Shown piece by piece: positions 22,354 through 29,703 of a stretch of 36,679 nucleotides of DNA. This stretch comes from Clostridia bacterium (lineage in GTDB: Bacteria > Bacillota_A > Clostridia > Oscillospirales > CAG-272): assembly GCA_017452945.1 (NCBI GenBank), contig JAFTLD010000001.1, positions 1 through 36,679 on the forward strand. Direction: 5' to 3'. The notes beneath the pieces are model-generated. The model was given only the letters and a program-made list of their open reading frames with translations, did not search any database and was not told the origin of the DNA. Both the position numbers and the translations under genes were made by a program. Each line of letters begins with the position of its first letter. Position 1 is the stretch's first letter.

Positions 22354-23045
22354 AGCTCGGCATCTTTACAGACGCGCATTATTCCTCCGCGCCCCTGACC
22401 TGCTCTCGCAGGTACAATAACCAATCCCTGCGTAAGATCCGCGAGGCTTACGACTACTATGCATCCGAGGACTGCGATCTGATCGTGTGTCTTGGCGACC
22501 TGACCGATACCGAAACCACCGCCAAGCAGGAGATTTCCAATCTTGCGGACATCGCTGCCATTATGCACAGCATCCCTATCCCGACCGTCTGTTTGATGGG
22601 TAACCACGACACTTACGCCTTTGAACGAGAAAAATTCTATGAAATACTCGGTCGCTCTCCCGTATCCGAGCTGCACTTGCATGGCCGCAGATTGCTGTTT
22701 TTAGATGCCTGCTATTCACGCGATGGCCGTCCCTACACCCCCGGAAAGGTGGATTGGAAGGACACTTTCTTCCCCCTTGAGGCCGATCTGCGCACAATGC
22801 TTGCCGATTCGGCCGAGGATACCTATATTTTCGTGCACCAGAATATCGATCCCGCAATCGACCCCTCGCACAAAATCCACAATGCAGACGCACTGTTTTC
22901 CATGATCGGAGACAGCGGCTGTGTCAAAACCGTATTCCAAGGCCATTATCACCCCGGCCACCGCGCACAGTACGGCAGCGTGGACTATGTGACCCTGCCT
23001 GCAATGTGCGAAAACGAATTTGCATATTGGATTTTTGACATATAA
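22350..23045 (+). CDS. Calcineurin-like metallophosphoesterase
   Basis: 231 residues with the complete metallophosphatase motif set: Asp8 and His10 (FTDAH), GD at 49-50 followed by LTDT, GNHD (84-87), His in IFVHQN, and GHYHPGH near the C-terminus. This fold uses two metal ions to hydrolyse phosphomonoesters or diesters of nucleotides, phospholipids or proteins. No transmembrane segment or signal peptide is present, so it acts in the cytoplasm. It is translationally coupled to the HTH gene. The substrate is not evident; the small size and lack of accessory domains are typical of uncharacterised MPP proteins in Firmicutes. Confidence 0.92.
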   Translation: MKLGIFTDAHYSSAPLTCSRRYNNQSLRKIREAYDYYASEDCDLIVCLGDLTDTETTAKQEISNLADIAAIMHSIPIPTVCLMGNHDTYAFEREKFYEILGRSPVSELHLHGRRLLFLDACYSRDGRPYTPGKVDWKDTFFPLEADLRTMLADSAEDTYIFVHQNIDPAIDPSHKIHNADALFSMIGDSGCVKTVFQGHYHPGHRAQYGSVDYVTLPAMCENEFAYWIFDI

Positions 23046-23107
23046 TTCTTTGAAGTATAAAAATAAAACGACTCTTGATTTGTTATAGCCAAAGAGGAGG
23101 TGACCTT

Positions 23108-23686
23108 ATGGAATATTATCAAGGCATTCCGATCAGCGAAGGTAAGCTGATCGTATACGCGGTCGTTGCCGCCATCTTTACTGCCATTCTCATAGCGGCC
23201 GCCATCCTGCATCTGTATCAGCTCACAGATCCCAAAAACAAGAAAAAAGCCAAAGAGCTCGCGCACCAAAAGAAGCTGCGCATGCGAGCCGATTCCGATC
23301 CCGTTGCCAAGGCGCAGCTGGAGAAGCTGGAACGCAAAAGCAAGAAGAACTGGCAGCAAAATAAGTGGCTGATCGTTGGCAATGTTGCACTCCTTTCGCT
23401 GATATTTCTCTGTGTTGCGGCAAATATCATAGGAATTCTCGTCCCCGTCACAATGGATCTTGTATGCAAGGACTACGTGCTTTACACGGGTGAGCTTTCC
23501 TATCAGGACACCGTCATGGGGACTCGCACGTTCACAAGGCGCACAGATCTTGTTCTGGCAGACGGCACAGCACTTACCGGTACGGCAGGGTTTAGCAAGG
23601 AGGATACGTACCGGACAGTCGTTTACGCCAAGCGAAGCAAGATCGCTTTGGGTGGGCAAAAGGCCCAGAGCGCACCTGAAAACTGA
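23108..23686 (+). CDS. Membrane protein of unknown function (two membrane helices)
   Basis: 192 residues. Helix one covers about 12-35 (LIVYAVVAAIFTAILIAAAILHLY). A basic, coiled-coil-like cytoplasmic stretch follows (about 40-83, NKKKAKELAHQKKLRMRA... KLERKSKKN). Helix two is about 88-112 (WLIVGNVALLSLIFLCVAANIIGIL). The C-terminal 75 residues are small beta-rich, ending SKIALGGQKAQSAPEN. I do not recognise a family. The outline (two helices, then a short soluble C-terminal domain) is reminiscent of the three tandem proteins at 31963-33591, but the shared end motif of those is absent. GAGGAGG lies 8 bases before ATG 23108; the AAC(3)-like gene follows after 26 bases. Confidence 0.7.
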   Translation: MEYYQGIPISEGKLIVYAVVAAIFTAILIAAAILHLYQLTDPKNKKKAKELAHQKKLRMRADSDPVAKAQLEKLERKSKKNWQQNKWLIVGNVALLSLIFLCVAANIIGILVPVTMDLVCKDYVLYTGELSYQDTVMGTRTFTRRTDLVLADGTALTGTAGFSKEDTYRTVVYAKRSKIALGGQKAQSAPEN

Positions 23687-23712
23687 TAATTGTAAAAAAG
23701 GAATGAAGGCCG

Positions 23713-24534
23713 ATGATGAATCATATTTACACCAAATCCGAGCTTCTCTCGCAGCTTGAAGCGCTGCGCCTCCCCCGCGACCGTGTGGTGCTCATGCATT
23801 CGTCCCTGCGCCTTGTCGGGCAGATCGAGGGCGGTGCGAAAACCTTGCTTGACGCATTGATCGAATACTTTACTGCCCAAGGCGGGCTTTTCTGCGTGCC
23901 AACGCACACCTGGGCCAATCTTTGGGCAACCGACAAGGAATTCGTTTTAGACGTAAATGACCCGCACACCTGTCTTGGCGCGTTTTCCGACTTTGCCGCA
24001 GCAGACGGGCGCGGCATTCGCACCGAGAATCCCACGCATTCCATGGTCGTGTTCGGTGATCGCGCAAAGACCGAGGCGTTTGCGGCAAATGAGATTGACG
24101 TATCCTCCGGCACAGCCCCCGAGAGCTGCTACGGCAAGCTTTACGAGATGGGCGGGTACGTGCTGCTTGTGGGCGTTTCTCACGCGCGCAACACCTATCT
24201 GCATGCGGTAGACGAGATGCTGAACGTACCCAATCGCATCACCGAGCAAACACGCGAAGTCAAAATCAAGAGAGAGTCGGGTGAGATCGTCACGCGGCAC
24301 ATTCATAGTCATCATTGCAGCTTTACACCCGATATTTCGGCACGCTTTCCTCAGTTCGAAACCGCTTTCTGCTACTACGGTGCCATCACCGACGGACACC
24401 TTGGCAACGCACCCGTACAGGCCTGCGACGCGCGCATTATGAAGCAGGTCATGGAAGTCATCTTCTCTCGTGCGGACCGCGATCCCCTTTCGGACGAGGC
24501 GGCATTGTTGCCTTTGTGGTATGTACGTAAATAA
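23713..24534 (+). CDS. Aminoglycoside N(3)-acetyltransferase family protein (AAC(3)/YokD-like)
   Basis: 273 residues. Family landmarks are VVLMHSSLRLVGQIEGGAKTLLDAL near the N-terminus, CVPTHTW (73-79), RTENPTHSMVVFG (about 103-115) and YVLLVGVSHARNTYLHAVDE, where the His-x-x-E ending is the conserved catalytic region. These enzymes transfer an acetyl group from acetyl-CoA to an amine. Chromosomal members in Clostridia are often not true aminoglycoside-resistance enzymes but homologues with unknown amine substrates (YokD type), so a resistance claim is not justified from the sequence. Two tandem ATG codons (23713, 23716) occur; AAGG lies 3 or 6 bases upstream, so either may be used. A MITE-like inverted repeat follows and may end transcription. 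Confidence 0.88.
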   Translation: MMNHIYTKSELLSQLEALRLPRDRVVLMHSSLRLVGQIEGGAKTLLDALIEYFTAQGGLFCVPTHTWANLWATDKEFVLDVNDPHTCLGAFSDFAAADGRGIRTENPTHSMVVFGDRAKTEAFAANEIDVSSGTAPESCYGKLYEMGGYVLLVGVSHARNTYLHAVDEMLNVPNRITEQTREVKIKRESGEIVTRHIHSHHCSFTPDISARFPQFETAFCYYGAITDGHLGNAPVQACDARIMKQVMEVIFSRADRDPLSDEAALLPLWYVRK

Positions 24535-24584
24535 CCGGACAACAACGGAGGATTCCCGTTTACGAACGTCACAACAACGCAGTC

Positions 24585-24687
24585 GTAGGGGGCGACGTCC
24601 TCGACGCCCCGGACCAGCATACACTAACTTTTTCTGTAAATTTGTTAGTTTGTATTCGTCCGGGGCGTCGGGGACGTCGCCCCCTAC
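24585..24687. repeat. MITE-like inverted repeat with GTAGGGGGCG ends
   Basis: 30-base arms 24585-24614 and 24658-24687 are reverse complements with one mismatch. The 43-base centre itself contains a second dyad (CTAAC / GTTAG). Both ends carry GTAGGGGGCGAC. Located between convergent genes (AAC(3)-like and NUDIX), where it could serve as a bidirectional terminator. Confidence 0.75.
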
Positions 24688-24733
24688 AGCTGTTTCATGA
24701 AATGTTTGTGGAAGTATGTTTGGATCAACTTTT

Positions 24734-25192
24734 TTAATATCTTTTGCGTATACGCAAATCACGCAAAGTATCTTGGTGTTGCCTACAGAATAATTCGGGC
24801 GTGTTATTTAGCGGAAAATACCGTAGATCAAGTGTTTCCTCCTGATCGCAAAACAGCTCTCCGCCCACGGCTGTCAGCTCATATGCAATCAATATGCTTT
24901 GAAATTGATCTCCGTTGGCGCATTCCACGTCAAAATCGGTGTATATGCCGATCAATTCACCTACTTCAACGTCGAGTCCGGTTTCTTCCTTGACTTCCCT
25001 GATCGCTGCCATCTGCGGAGTTTCGCCAAGTTCAACCGTGCCGCCCGGAAAGCCCCATTGATCACAGTCCCCACGACGCTGGAGCAACACCTCGCCCTTG
25101 TCGTTCAGAATGCAACCGCCCGCATGAACCAGTATAATCTTCTCATGCCCGACCTTGCTTCTGATCCACTTTATGTAATCGGGGTGCTTCAT
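24734..25192 (-). CDS. NUDIX hydrolase
   Basis: 152 residues with a complete Nudix box, GTVELGETPQMAAIREVKEETG from residue 51 (G-x5-E-x7-R-E-x-x-E-E-x-G). Preceding VHAGGCILNDKGEVLLQRR and following DFDVECANGDQFQS are typical of NUDIX proteins that hydrolyse nucleoside diphosphate-linked compounds, usually damaged or excess nucleotides or sugar nucleotides. No specificity residues stand out. The frame extends upstream to 25243, but AAGGAG before the tandem ATG at 25195/25192 favours the short form; 25192 has the better 6-base spacing. It lies 14 bases behind the remnant of the REP-type transposase and may be read with it. Confidence 0.9.
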   Translation of the reverse strand: MKHPDYIKWIRSKVGHEKIILVHAGGCILNDKGEVLLQRRGDCDQWGFPGGTVELGETPQMAAIREVKEETGLDVEVGELIGIYTDFDVECANGDQFQSILIAYELTAVGGELFCDQEETLDLRYFPLNNTPELFCRQHQDTLRDLRIRKRY

Positions 25193-25401
25193 CATTTGCT
25201 CCTTTCTCAAAAATCCTCGACGTAAAAGCAATCGTATTGCCACCTGATTGGATTTTCATAGATGTATTTGGCAATTTTTTCGTAATCCTCACGGTTGCGG
25301 ATAATGTGGTCGTGGAATGACCGTTGCCAGATCGGTGTTCCGATAGTTTTCGACACTTGCCGTTTCATTTGTCCAATCGCAGTGACGATTGAACCTTTAT
25401 T

Positions 25402-25430
25402 CGTAGGGGAGGATATCATCCTCCCGCCCG
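25402..25430. repeat. REP-like palindrome, copy 1, inside the transposase remnant
   Basis: Contains GGGAGGATATCATCCTCCC, a near-perfect palindrome, flanked by CGTAG and GCCCG. It is the reverse complement of copy 2 with one mismatch in 29 and encodes TGGRMISSPTN in the transposase frame. Confidence 0.7.
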
Positions 25431-25568
25431 TATCAGGCAGGAACAGGATCAAATGCACATGATTCGGCATGATAACATAATCCAGCAACTCGATATTGGG
25501 ATAATACTTGGGGATTGATTGAATTGCCGCGTCAACTACTTACCCAAACGCTGATAAATGTACGTTTT

Positions 25569-25597
25569 CGGGCGGGAGGATAATATCCTCCCCTACG
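25569..25597. repeat. REP-like palindrome, copy 2, inside the transposase remnant
   Basis: Contains GGGAGGATAATATCCTCCC, flanked by CGGGC and CCTACG; inverted relative to copy 1. In the transposase frame it encodes FVGEDIILPPE. Confidence 0.7.
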
Positions 25598-25736
25598 AAA
25601 TCGGGTTGCGCTTTATCCCATAACAAACGCTTTTTGTCCTTGGTGCATATTGTGATAAAATACACACCACAAGAACTATAATCATATAACTCCAACCGAT
25701 TTCTTTTCCTGCTCGGCAATCTCTCTTCGACATTAC

Positions 25737-27002
25737 TCATTTCATCAACCGATACTCTGCGGTAAATGCCTGCTCGGTGGCAGGCTGGATGCGGTACAGA
25801 GCGGCGTCGCCCTTAGCAAGGGTGATTTGGATTTGGTCGGTGCTATCGGACAATACGTACTGGCAGCCGTCGGTTTTGGACACCTCGTACAGGCGGTAAT
25901 TGCCGTTCAGGGGCAAGGTAAAGGTCTGCTCTGTTTCATAATCGCGGTTGAGGATCATGATATATCCGTTGCCGTAATCATCCTCAAACTCGGCAACTGA
26001 CGCGCGGCGCGGCAGCTTTCCTGCCAGATACGCGCTGTCCGCCTCGGTCTGATGCATAGACGCATAGGCTTCAATACCCGGATCAACGCTCGCATCATGA
26101 ATCACGCGCTTTGCGGTCAACGCCATCAGCGTACCGCCCAGATTGCGGAACTCCTCGTGGATGACCTTTTGATCCTCAAACGACCATTCCCTGTTTCCGT
26201 CCTCGTCAATAATCGAGCCCACCGCCGAGAAATGCTGCAATGCCTTGCAGCCGTACAGCGTGGCCGCATACATCATACAGCGAATCATGGGGAAGGTGAA
26301 ATAATCTGCCTTATGCAAATTCACACCCTGATAGTAAAACCAAAGCGGCAAGCCGTATTTTTCTCCCAAAACCTTCATGCAGCCCAGATCAAGCCACATT
26401 TTGGAATCGTCCAGCTGCTTTTCGAGCGTATAACCGGGTAATCCGATGGGGTAATAGTCCAGCGACAGAATGGGCGGATTGATAGTGGTCACGTACCGCT
26501 CAAGATACGCCGCAAACGTGCCGTTTTCCCACGTATCGTCGGGATTATAGCTGGGAATCGCCACGGTAAAGGGCAAGAGATCGGGCGCTTCACGCTCACA
26601 CTCATCGGTCAGGGCGCGTGCCGCCTGCAGCTGATCGTCCTTCCACGGCTCATCCCAGATATAGTAGCCGATCAACCGCTTATAAGCGCGCTTTTCGCGA
26701 ATGACCTCGGTCAAAGCATCACTCTCGCAATGCCTGTAGCGCTGCATACCGCCATAACGTGAAAGATCCTGAAAAATCAGATCCAATCCCTCTTGCTCAC
26801 AGTAAATCACAGCTTCTTCTGCCTGCTCGTGCGTGGCCCACCCGATCTCCACCGTGTTAAAGCCCGCATCGCGGCAGTTGCGAATGCACTTGCGCATATC
26901 CGACGCGCGTGCCGAAAAATTGGAAAGGATGAAATTGTCCTGCTTCCATGCTCTCTGTTTGTTCCCAAGCGGATATCTGGCAAATATTCTATGCTCCATC
27001 AT
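25737..27002 (-). CDS. TIM-barrel glycoside hydrolase-like protein
   Basis: 421 residues, cytoplasmic. Residues about 20-330 look like a TIM-barrel of the clan GH-A type: DAGFNTVEIGWA (barrel strand 1), LIFQDLSRYGG, RLIGYYIWDEPWKDDQ with Glu118 as the likely acid/base, LSLDYYPIGLPG, and YGLPLWFYYQGV. The C-terminal 80 residues form a beta-sandwich (GYIMILNRDYETEQTFTLPLNGNYRLYEV). The GYY-x-WDEP signature occurs in GH42-like and unclassified glycosidases; the family was not fixed. It is the last intact gene of the glycyl-radical operon, 9 bases after the esterase gene, with AGGTGAACAA before ATG 27002 (26999 is a tandem ATG). Its substrate is presumably a sugar derivative made or released by the neighbours. 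Confidence 0.72.
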   Translation of the reverse strand: MMEHRIFARYPLGNKQRAWKQDNFILSNFSARASDMRKCIRNCRDAGFNTVEIGWATHEQAEEAVIYCEQEGLDLIFQDLSRYGGMQRYRHCESDALTEVIREKRAYKRLIGYYIWDEPWKDDQLQAARALTDECEREAPDLLPFTVAIPSYNPDDTWENGTFAAYLERYVTTINPPILSLDYYPIGLPGYTLEKQLDDSKMWLDLGCMKVLGEKYGLPLWFYYQGVNLHKADYFTFPMIRCMMYAATLYGCKALQHFSAVGSIIDEDGNREWSFEDQKVIHEEFRNLGGTLMALTAKRVIHDASVDPGIEAYASMHQTEADSAYLAGKLPRRASVAEFEDDYGNGYIMILNRDYETEQTFTLPLNGNYRLYEVSKTDGCQYVLSDSTDQIQITLAKGDAALYRIQPATEQAFTAEYRLMK

Positions 27003-27011
27003 TTGTTCACC

Positions 27012-27818
27012 TCATATTTTTGCGATCCGATACGCACCCAGCCGGGCGCCTGCATCAGCACCCAGCGCTTCAAGTCCCTTGGCGCCAAAATGCCCGGCTA
27101 CGTTTGGATTCATGTACGCGGGATCTTTTTCCAACACCTCGGCAAGCTCGCTGAGCATCAGAAAATGCGGATGCTCAGTGCATACCTCGCGCTGGGCTTC
27201 TATGATCTCGTCATCCCTTTGGTCGCCCGTAAATCTGCCGACACGGATGATACCAAACGCGTCCGTATGCACATCCTGCACAAGAGCTGTGCCAAGAGAA
27301 ATTAACTTTTGCTTATAATCAACCTTGCTGCGCGAAAAGATTGCGTCACTCTCCCCCTGCAGCCAGACGAAAAAGATTCGCCCGACCTTACCCTGCGCTT
27401 CTGCTTGTCGGATGGCTGCCAGAGATTTTTGCACAATGGCGCGATACCCCGGTGTACCGGGCAGCCAATCCTTGATTTCGGTGCTGCCCTTGGCCACGGG
27501 TACTGCCACCACCTGCGTTTTTACATCGGCAAGATAAGCGCGGCAAAAGGAAGGGATCAAATTGGTATGCCCATAACAGGCACTGCCCATGACGTGCGCG
27601 CTCAGCCATCTCTCGGGGGAGCTTTCCTGCATAAACGGCCAACCCTTGCCTTTGTCATATAAAACGTCCTCTCCCACCGGATTTTGCAAAGGCTGCAGCG
27701 TATCTGTCAGCCATTTGTACTCATACGCACCGGCTACCGCAAGACTTTCCGAAAGGCACTCGGATTGCCCCTGCATATTGCTCTGCCCACCGAAAATAAT
27801 GATATCGGTCACGGACAT
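27012..27818 (-). CDS. SGNH hydrolase, sialate O-acetylesterase-like (SASA domain)
   Basis: 268 residues with no signal peptide, so cytoplasmic. FGGQSNMQGQ at the start contains Ser13 (nucleophile, GQSNM signature), FVWLQGESDA carries the conserved block, and NVAGHFGAKGLEALG near the C-terminus supplies the His. This family (DUF303/CE6-like) removes acetyl groups from sialic acid, xylan or other sugars. One base separates its ATG from the stop of the alcohol dehydrogenase gene, and the ribosome site is weak, so its translation probably depends on the upstream gene. Presence of a deacetylase in a glycyl-radical operon suggests the substrate is an O-acetylated carbohydrate; that is inference. 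Confidence 0.87.
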   Translation of the reverse strand: MSVTDIIIFGGQSNMQGQSECLSESLAVAGAYEYKWLTDTLQPLQNPVGEDVLYDKGKGWPFMQESSPERWLSAHVMGSACYGHTNLIPSFCRAYLADVKTQVVAVPVAKGSTEIKDWLPGTPGYRAIVQKSLAAIRQAEAQGKVGRIFFVWLQGESDAIFSRSKVDYKQKLISLGTALVQDVHTDAFGIIRVGRFTGDQRDDEIIEAQREVCTEHPHFLMLSELAEVLEKDPAYMNPNVAGHFGAKGLEALGADAGARLGAYRIAKI

Positions 27819-27819
27819 A

Positions 27820-28914
27820 TCACTTCACCAAAAGCGTTTTGATATTGTTGCCCGACATGGCGTGCTCGATCGCCTTGTTGACCTCGTCCACCGCGTAACG
27901 GCTGCCAAGCGATATGATCGTTTCATGGCATTCGGGATGTGCGCAAAGGAAGGACAGATAATCCCTGACGTCCACCATGGAATACTGCGACGAGCCGATC
28001 AGATGCAGTGCCTTGAAGGTAATGATCTGCGGCTCTATCTCAATGCTGCCGCTGTTACTGTACTGCCCGGGAATCAGATACACTCCGCGATTGCGCAAAA
28101 TATCCATGCCCTGCACCACAGCGCGGGGCGCGCCCGACGCTTCAAAGCAGAGGTCAACCCCAAGACCGCCGTTCTCGGCCTGCAGCTTTTTTGTAACAGC
28201 CTCGGTGCCAAGCTTGGTAAGATTGAGCACCTCATCTGCCCCCAAAGCAAGCGCGAGAGCTTCTCTTTGTGCATTGTCCCCCGCTGTGACAGCATAAACC
28301 TTGCCCACACCCATCGCTTTCAGGTAAAGCACCGCAAAGCAGCCTACCGGGCCAAGCCCCTGCACGACTGCAACCGTTTCCTTGTGCAGCTTGACACCTG
28401 CCTGCTCTGCCAGACGGAACGCGTGAATGGCGGTAGGCCCGGGGCAAGCAAAGGTGGCAACCATGGCAGGATCCAGCTCTGCGGGAATTTTGACCAGATT
28501 GGTAAGCGGTGTATAATTGACCTCGGTATATCCACCGTACAAATAAGGAGCGACCTCAATGCTGCCGCCGTTTGTCACCTGCATATTCACGCAGTTGGCA
28601 TCGTCACCGCTCTTGCACAGCAAGCATTCACCGCACGGAACGGCAATGTCCGCGATCACATTATCGCCCACGCAAAGCCCGTAAGCTGCCGCCTCGTCAG
28701 CATCACAATCCACCAGTTTGCCCACAAACTCGTGTCCCACGATGGTCATGGGATCAACGAAAAGCGTACCGCGGCAAAAATGCAGGTCTGTTCCGCAAAT
28801 ACCGCTGGCGATCAGAGAGCACCTGCCATACCCCGAAGGTGTTTCGGTCACTTCAAATTCTCTTACCTCAAAAGGCTTGTGAGGACCCATAAAAACTGCT
28901 GCTTTTACTTTCAT
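27820..28914 (-). CDS. Zinc-dependent medium-chain alcohol/polyol dehydrogenase
   Basis: 364 residues. Catalytic zinc residues Cys40, His61 and Glu62 (GICGTD, VGHEF) and the four structural zinc cysteines (Cys94, 97, 100, 108) are all present. A Rossmann motif GLGPVG (about 180) follows. The family oxidises secondary alcohols or polyols with NAD(P); threonine, sorbitol and butanediol dehydrogenases share these features, and nothing in the sequence narrows it. ATG 28914 has AGGAG at 8 bases, better than 28920 (2 bases). It lies 12 bases after the activase gene. A likely role is reduction of the carbonyl formed by the glycyl radical enzyme, or oxidation of a polyol entering it. Confidence 0.9.
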   Translation of the reverse strand: MKVKAAVFMGPHKPFEVREFEVTETPSGYGRCSLIASGICGTDLHFCRGTLFVDPMTIVGHEFVGKLVDCDADEAAAYGLCVGDNVIADIAVPCGECLLCKSGDDANCVNMQVTNGGSIEVAPYLYGGYTEVNYTPLTNLVKIPAELDPAMVATFACPGPTAIHAFRLAEQAGVKLHKETVAVVQGLGPVGCFAVLYLKAMGVGKVYAVTAGDNAQREALALALGADEVLNLTKLGTEAVTKKLQAENGGLGVDLCFEASGAPRAVVQGMDILRNRGVYLIPGQYSNSGSIEIEPQIITFKALHLIGSSQYSMVDVRDYLSFLCAHPECHETIISLGSRYAVDEVNKAIEHAMSGNNIKTLLVK

Positions 28915-28926
28915 AATCATATCTCC

Positions 28927-29700
28927 TTAAAATTCAACGGTTATTTCAAAATACTGTCTGTAAATGTCTGCGATCTTGTCAATCTCACTTTTGGAAAGCG
29001 GCTGCACGTCACCAAAAGCATACTGCATTCCCATCGCCTCGTATTTGCCAAGCCCCATGCGATGAAAGGGCAAAAGATCGACCTGCTCTACCCCCGCAGC
29101 CAACAGCTGCTCGCACATCCGTACGCAGCTTTCCGCACAGGTGTTTACGCCCGGGATCAGCGGAATTCTGACGCGCACGCGCGCACCGCTCCCGATCAGG
29201 CGGCAAAGATTTGCGTAAACCAGATCGGCATCCCCTCCGATCATATTGGCATAGATCGCGCGGTCGGAAGTCTTATAATCAAAATAAAATGCGTCTGCTG
29301 AGTCAATCAAGCATGCAAACCGCTCCCACGGTACGCATCCCGCGGTATCTATGACGGTGGAAACACCATGCTCAAAAAGTGCTTTGGCAAGCGCGGCAAC
29401 GCCCTCTGCCTGCAAGAGCGGCTCTCCGCCCGACACCGTAACGCCTCCGCCGCTTGCGCGGTAAAAGTCCACGTCCTCCATCACCTCGGCAACCACCTGC
29501 TCTACACTCATGCGCACGCCAAAAGTCTGCGTATGCCCCGTTGCCGCAAAACACAGCGTTTGGGGCAACGGAGAGATCGTTTCGGGATTATGACACCAAG
29601 GACAGCGCAAATTGCAGCCCTTGAGAAACACGGTGGTACGGATCCCGGGGCCGTCCCCGGTGGAGAAATGCTGGATATTCGATACGTTCAACCAAGCCAT
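28927..29700 (-). CDS. Glycyl-radical enzyme activating protein (radical SAM)
   Basis: 257 residues. The radical SAM cluster motif CNLRCPWCHNPE (Cys29, Cys33, Cys36) is followed by GGGVTVSGGEPLLQ (SAM binding) and IPLIPGVN. There is no extra 8-Cys ferredoxin insert, so it resembles the short PflA class rather than the BssD/CutD class. It uses SAM and a 4Fe-4S cluster to place the glycyl radical on the partner enzyme encoded 3 bases upstream. AGGGGTAAGG overlaps the end of that gene and precedes ATG 29700. The pair is clearly functional together. Confidence 0.95.
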   Translation of the reverse strand: MAWLNVSNIQHFSTGDGPGIRTTVFLKGCNLRCPWCHNPETISPLPQTLCFAATGHTQTFGVRMSVEQVVAEVMEDVDFYRASGGGVTVSGGEPLLQAEGVAALAKALFEHGVSTVIDTAGCVPWERFACLIDSADAFYFDYKTSDRAIYANMIGGDADLVYANLCRLIGSGARVRVRIPLIPGVNTCAESCVRMCEQLLAAGVEQVDLLPFHRMGLGKYEAMGMQYAFGDVQPLSKSEIDKIADIYRQYFEITVEF

Positions 29701-29703
29701 ACC

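Larger units (their letters stand above)
25207..25740 (-). pseudogene. REP-associated tyrosine transposase (Y1/IS200-like), broken by a stop codon
   Basis: One frame from ATG 25740 to the stop at 25207 is interrupted by a single TAA at 25542-25540 in HLSAFG-stop-VVDAAIQSIPKYYP. Homologues usually have G-K-(I/V)-V here, so a Lys codon to TAA change is the simplest reading. Conserved parts are YDYSSCGVYFITICTKDKKRLLWD at the start, YVIMPNHVHLILFL (His-hydrophobic-His metal site) and REDYEKIAKYIYENPIRW (catalytic Tyr). The full length would be about 177 residues. Two inverted copies of a 29-base REP-like palindrome lie inside the coding frame (25402-25430, 25569-25597). The start overlaps the stop of the upstream gene by ATGA, suggesting insertion at the end of that operon. 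Confidence 0.85.

Noticed and set aside
23713..24534. Calling the AAC(3)-like gene an antibiotic resistance gene
   Set aside because: Chromosomal homologues of this family in Clostridia often act on other amines; nothing in context supports resistance.
25540..25542. Stop codon read-through or recoding in the transposase
   Set aside because: No recoding signal is visible and all other genes use TAA as a normal stop; a nonsense change is simpler.
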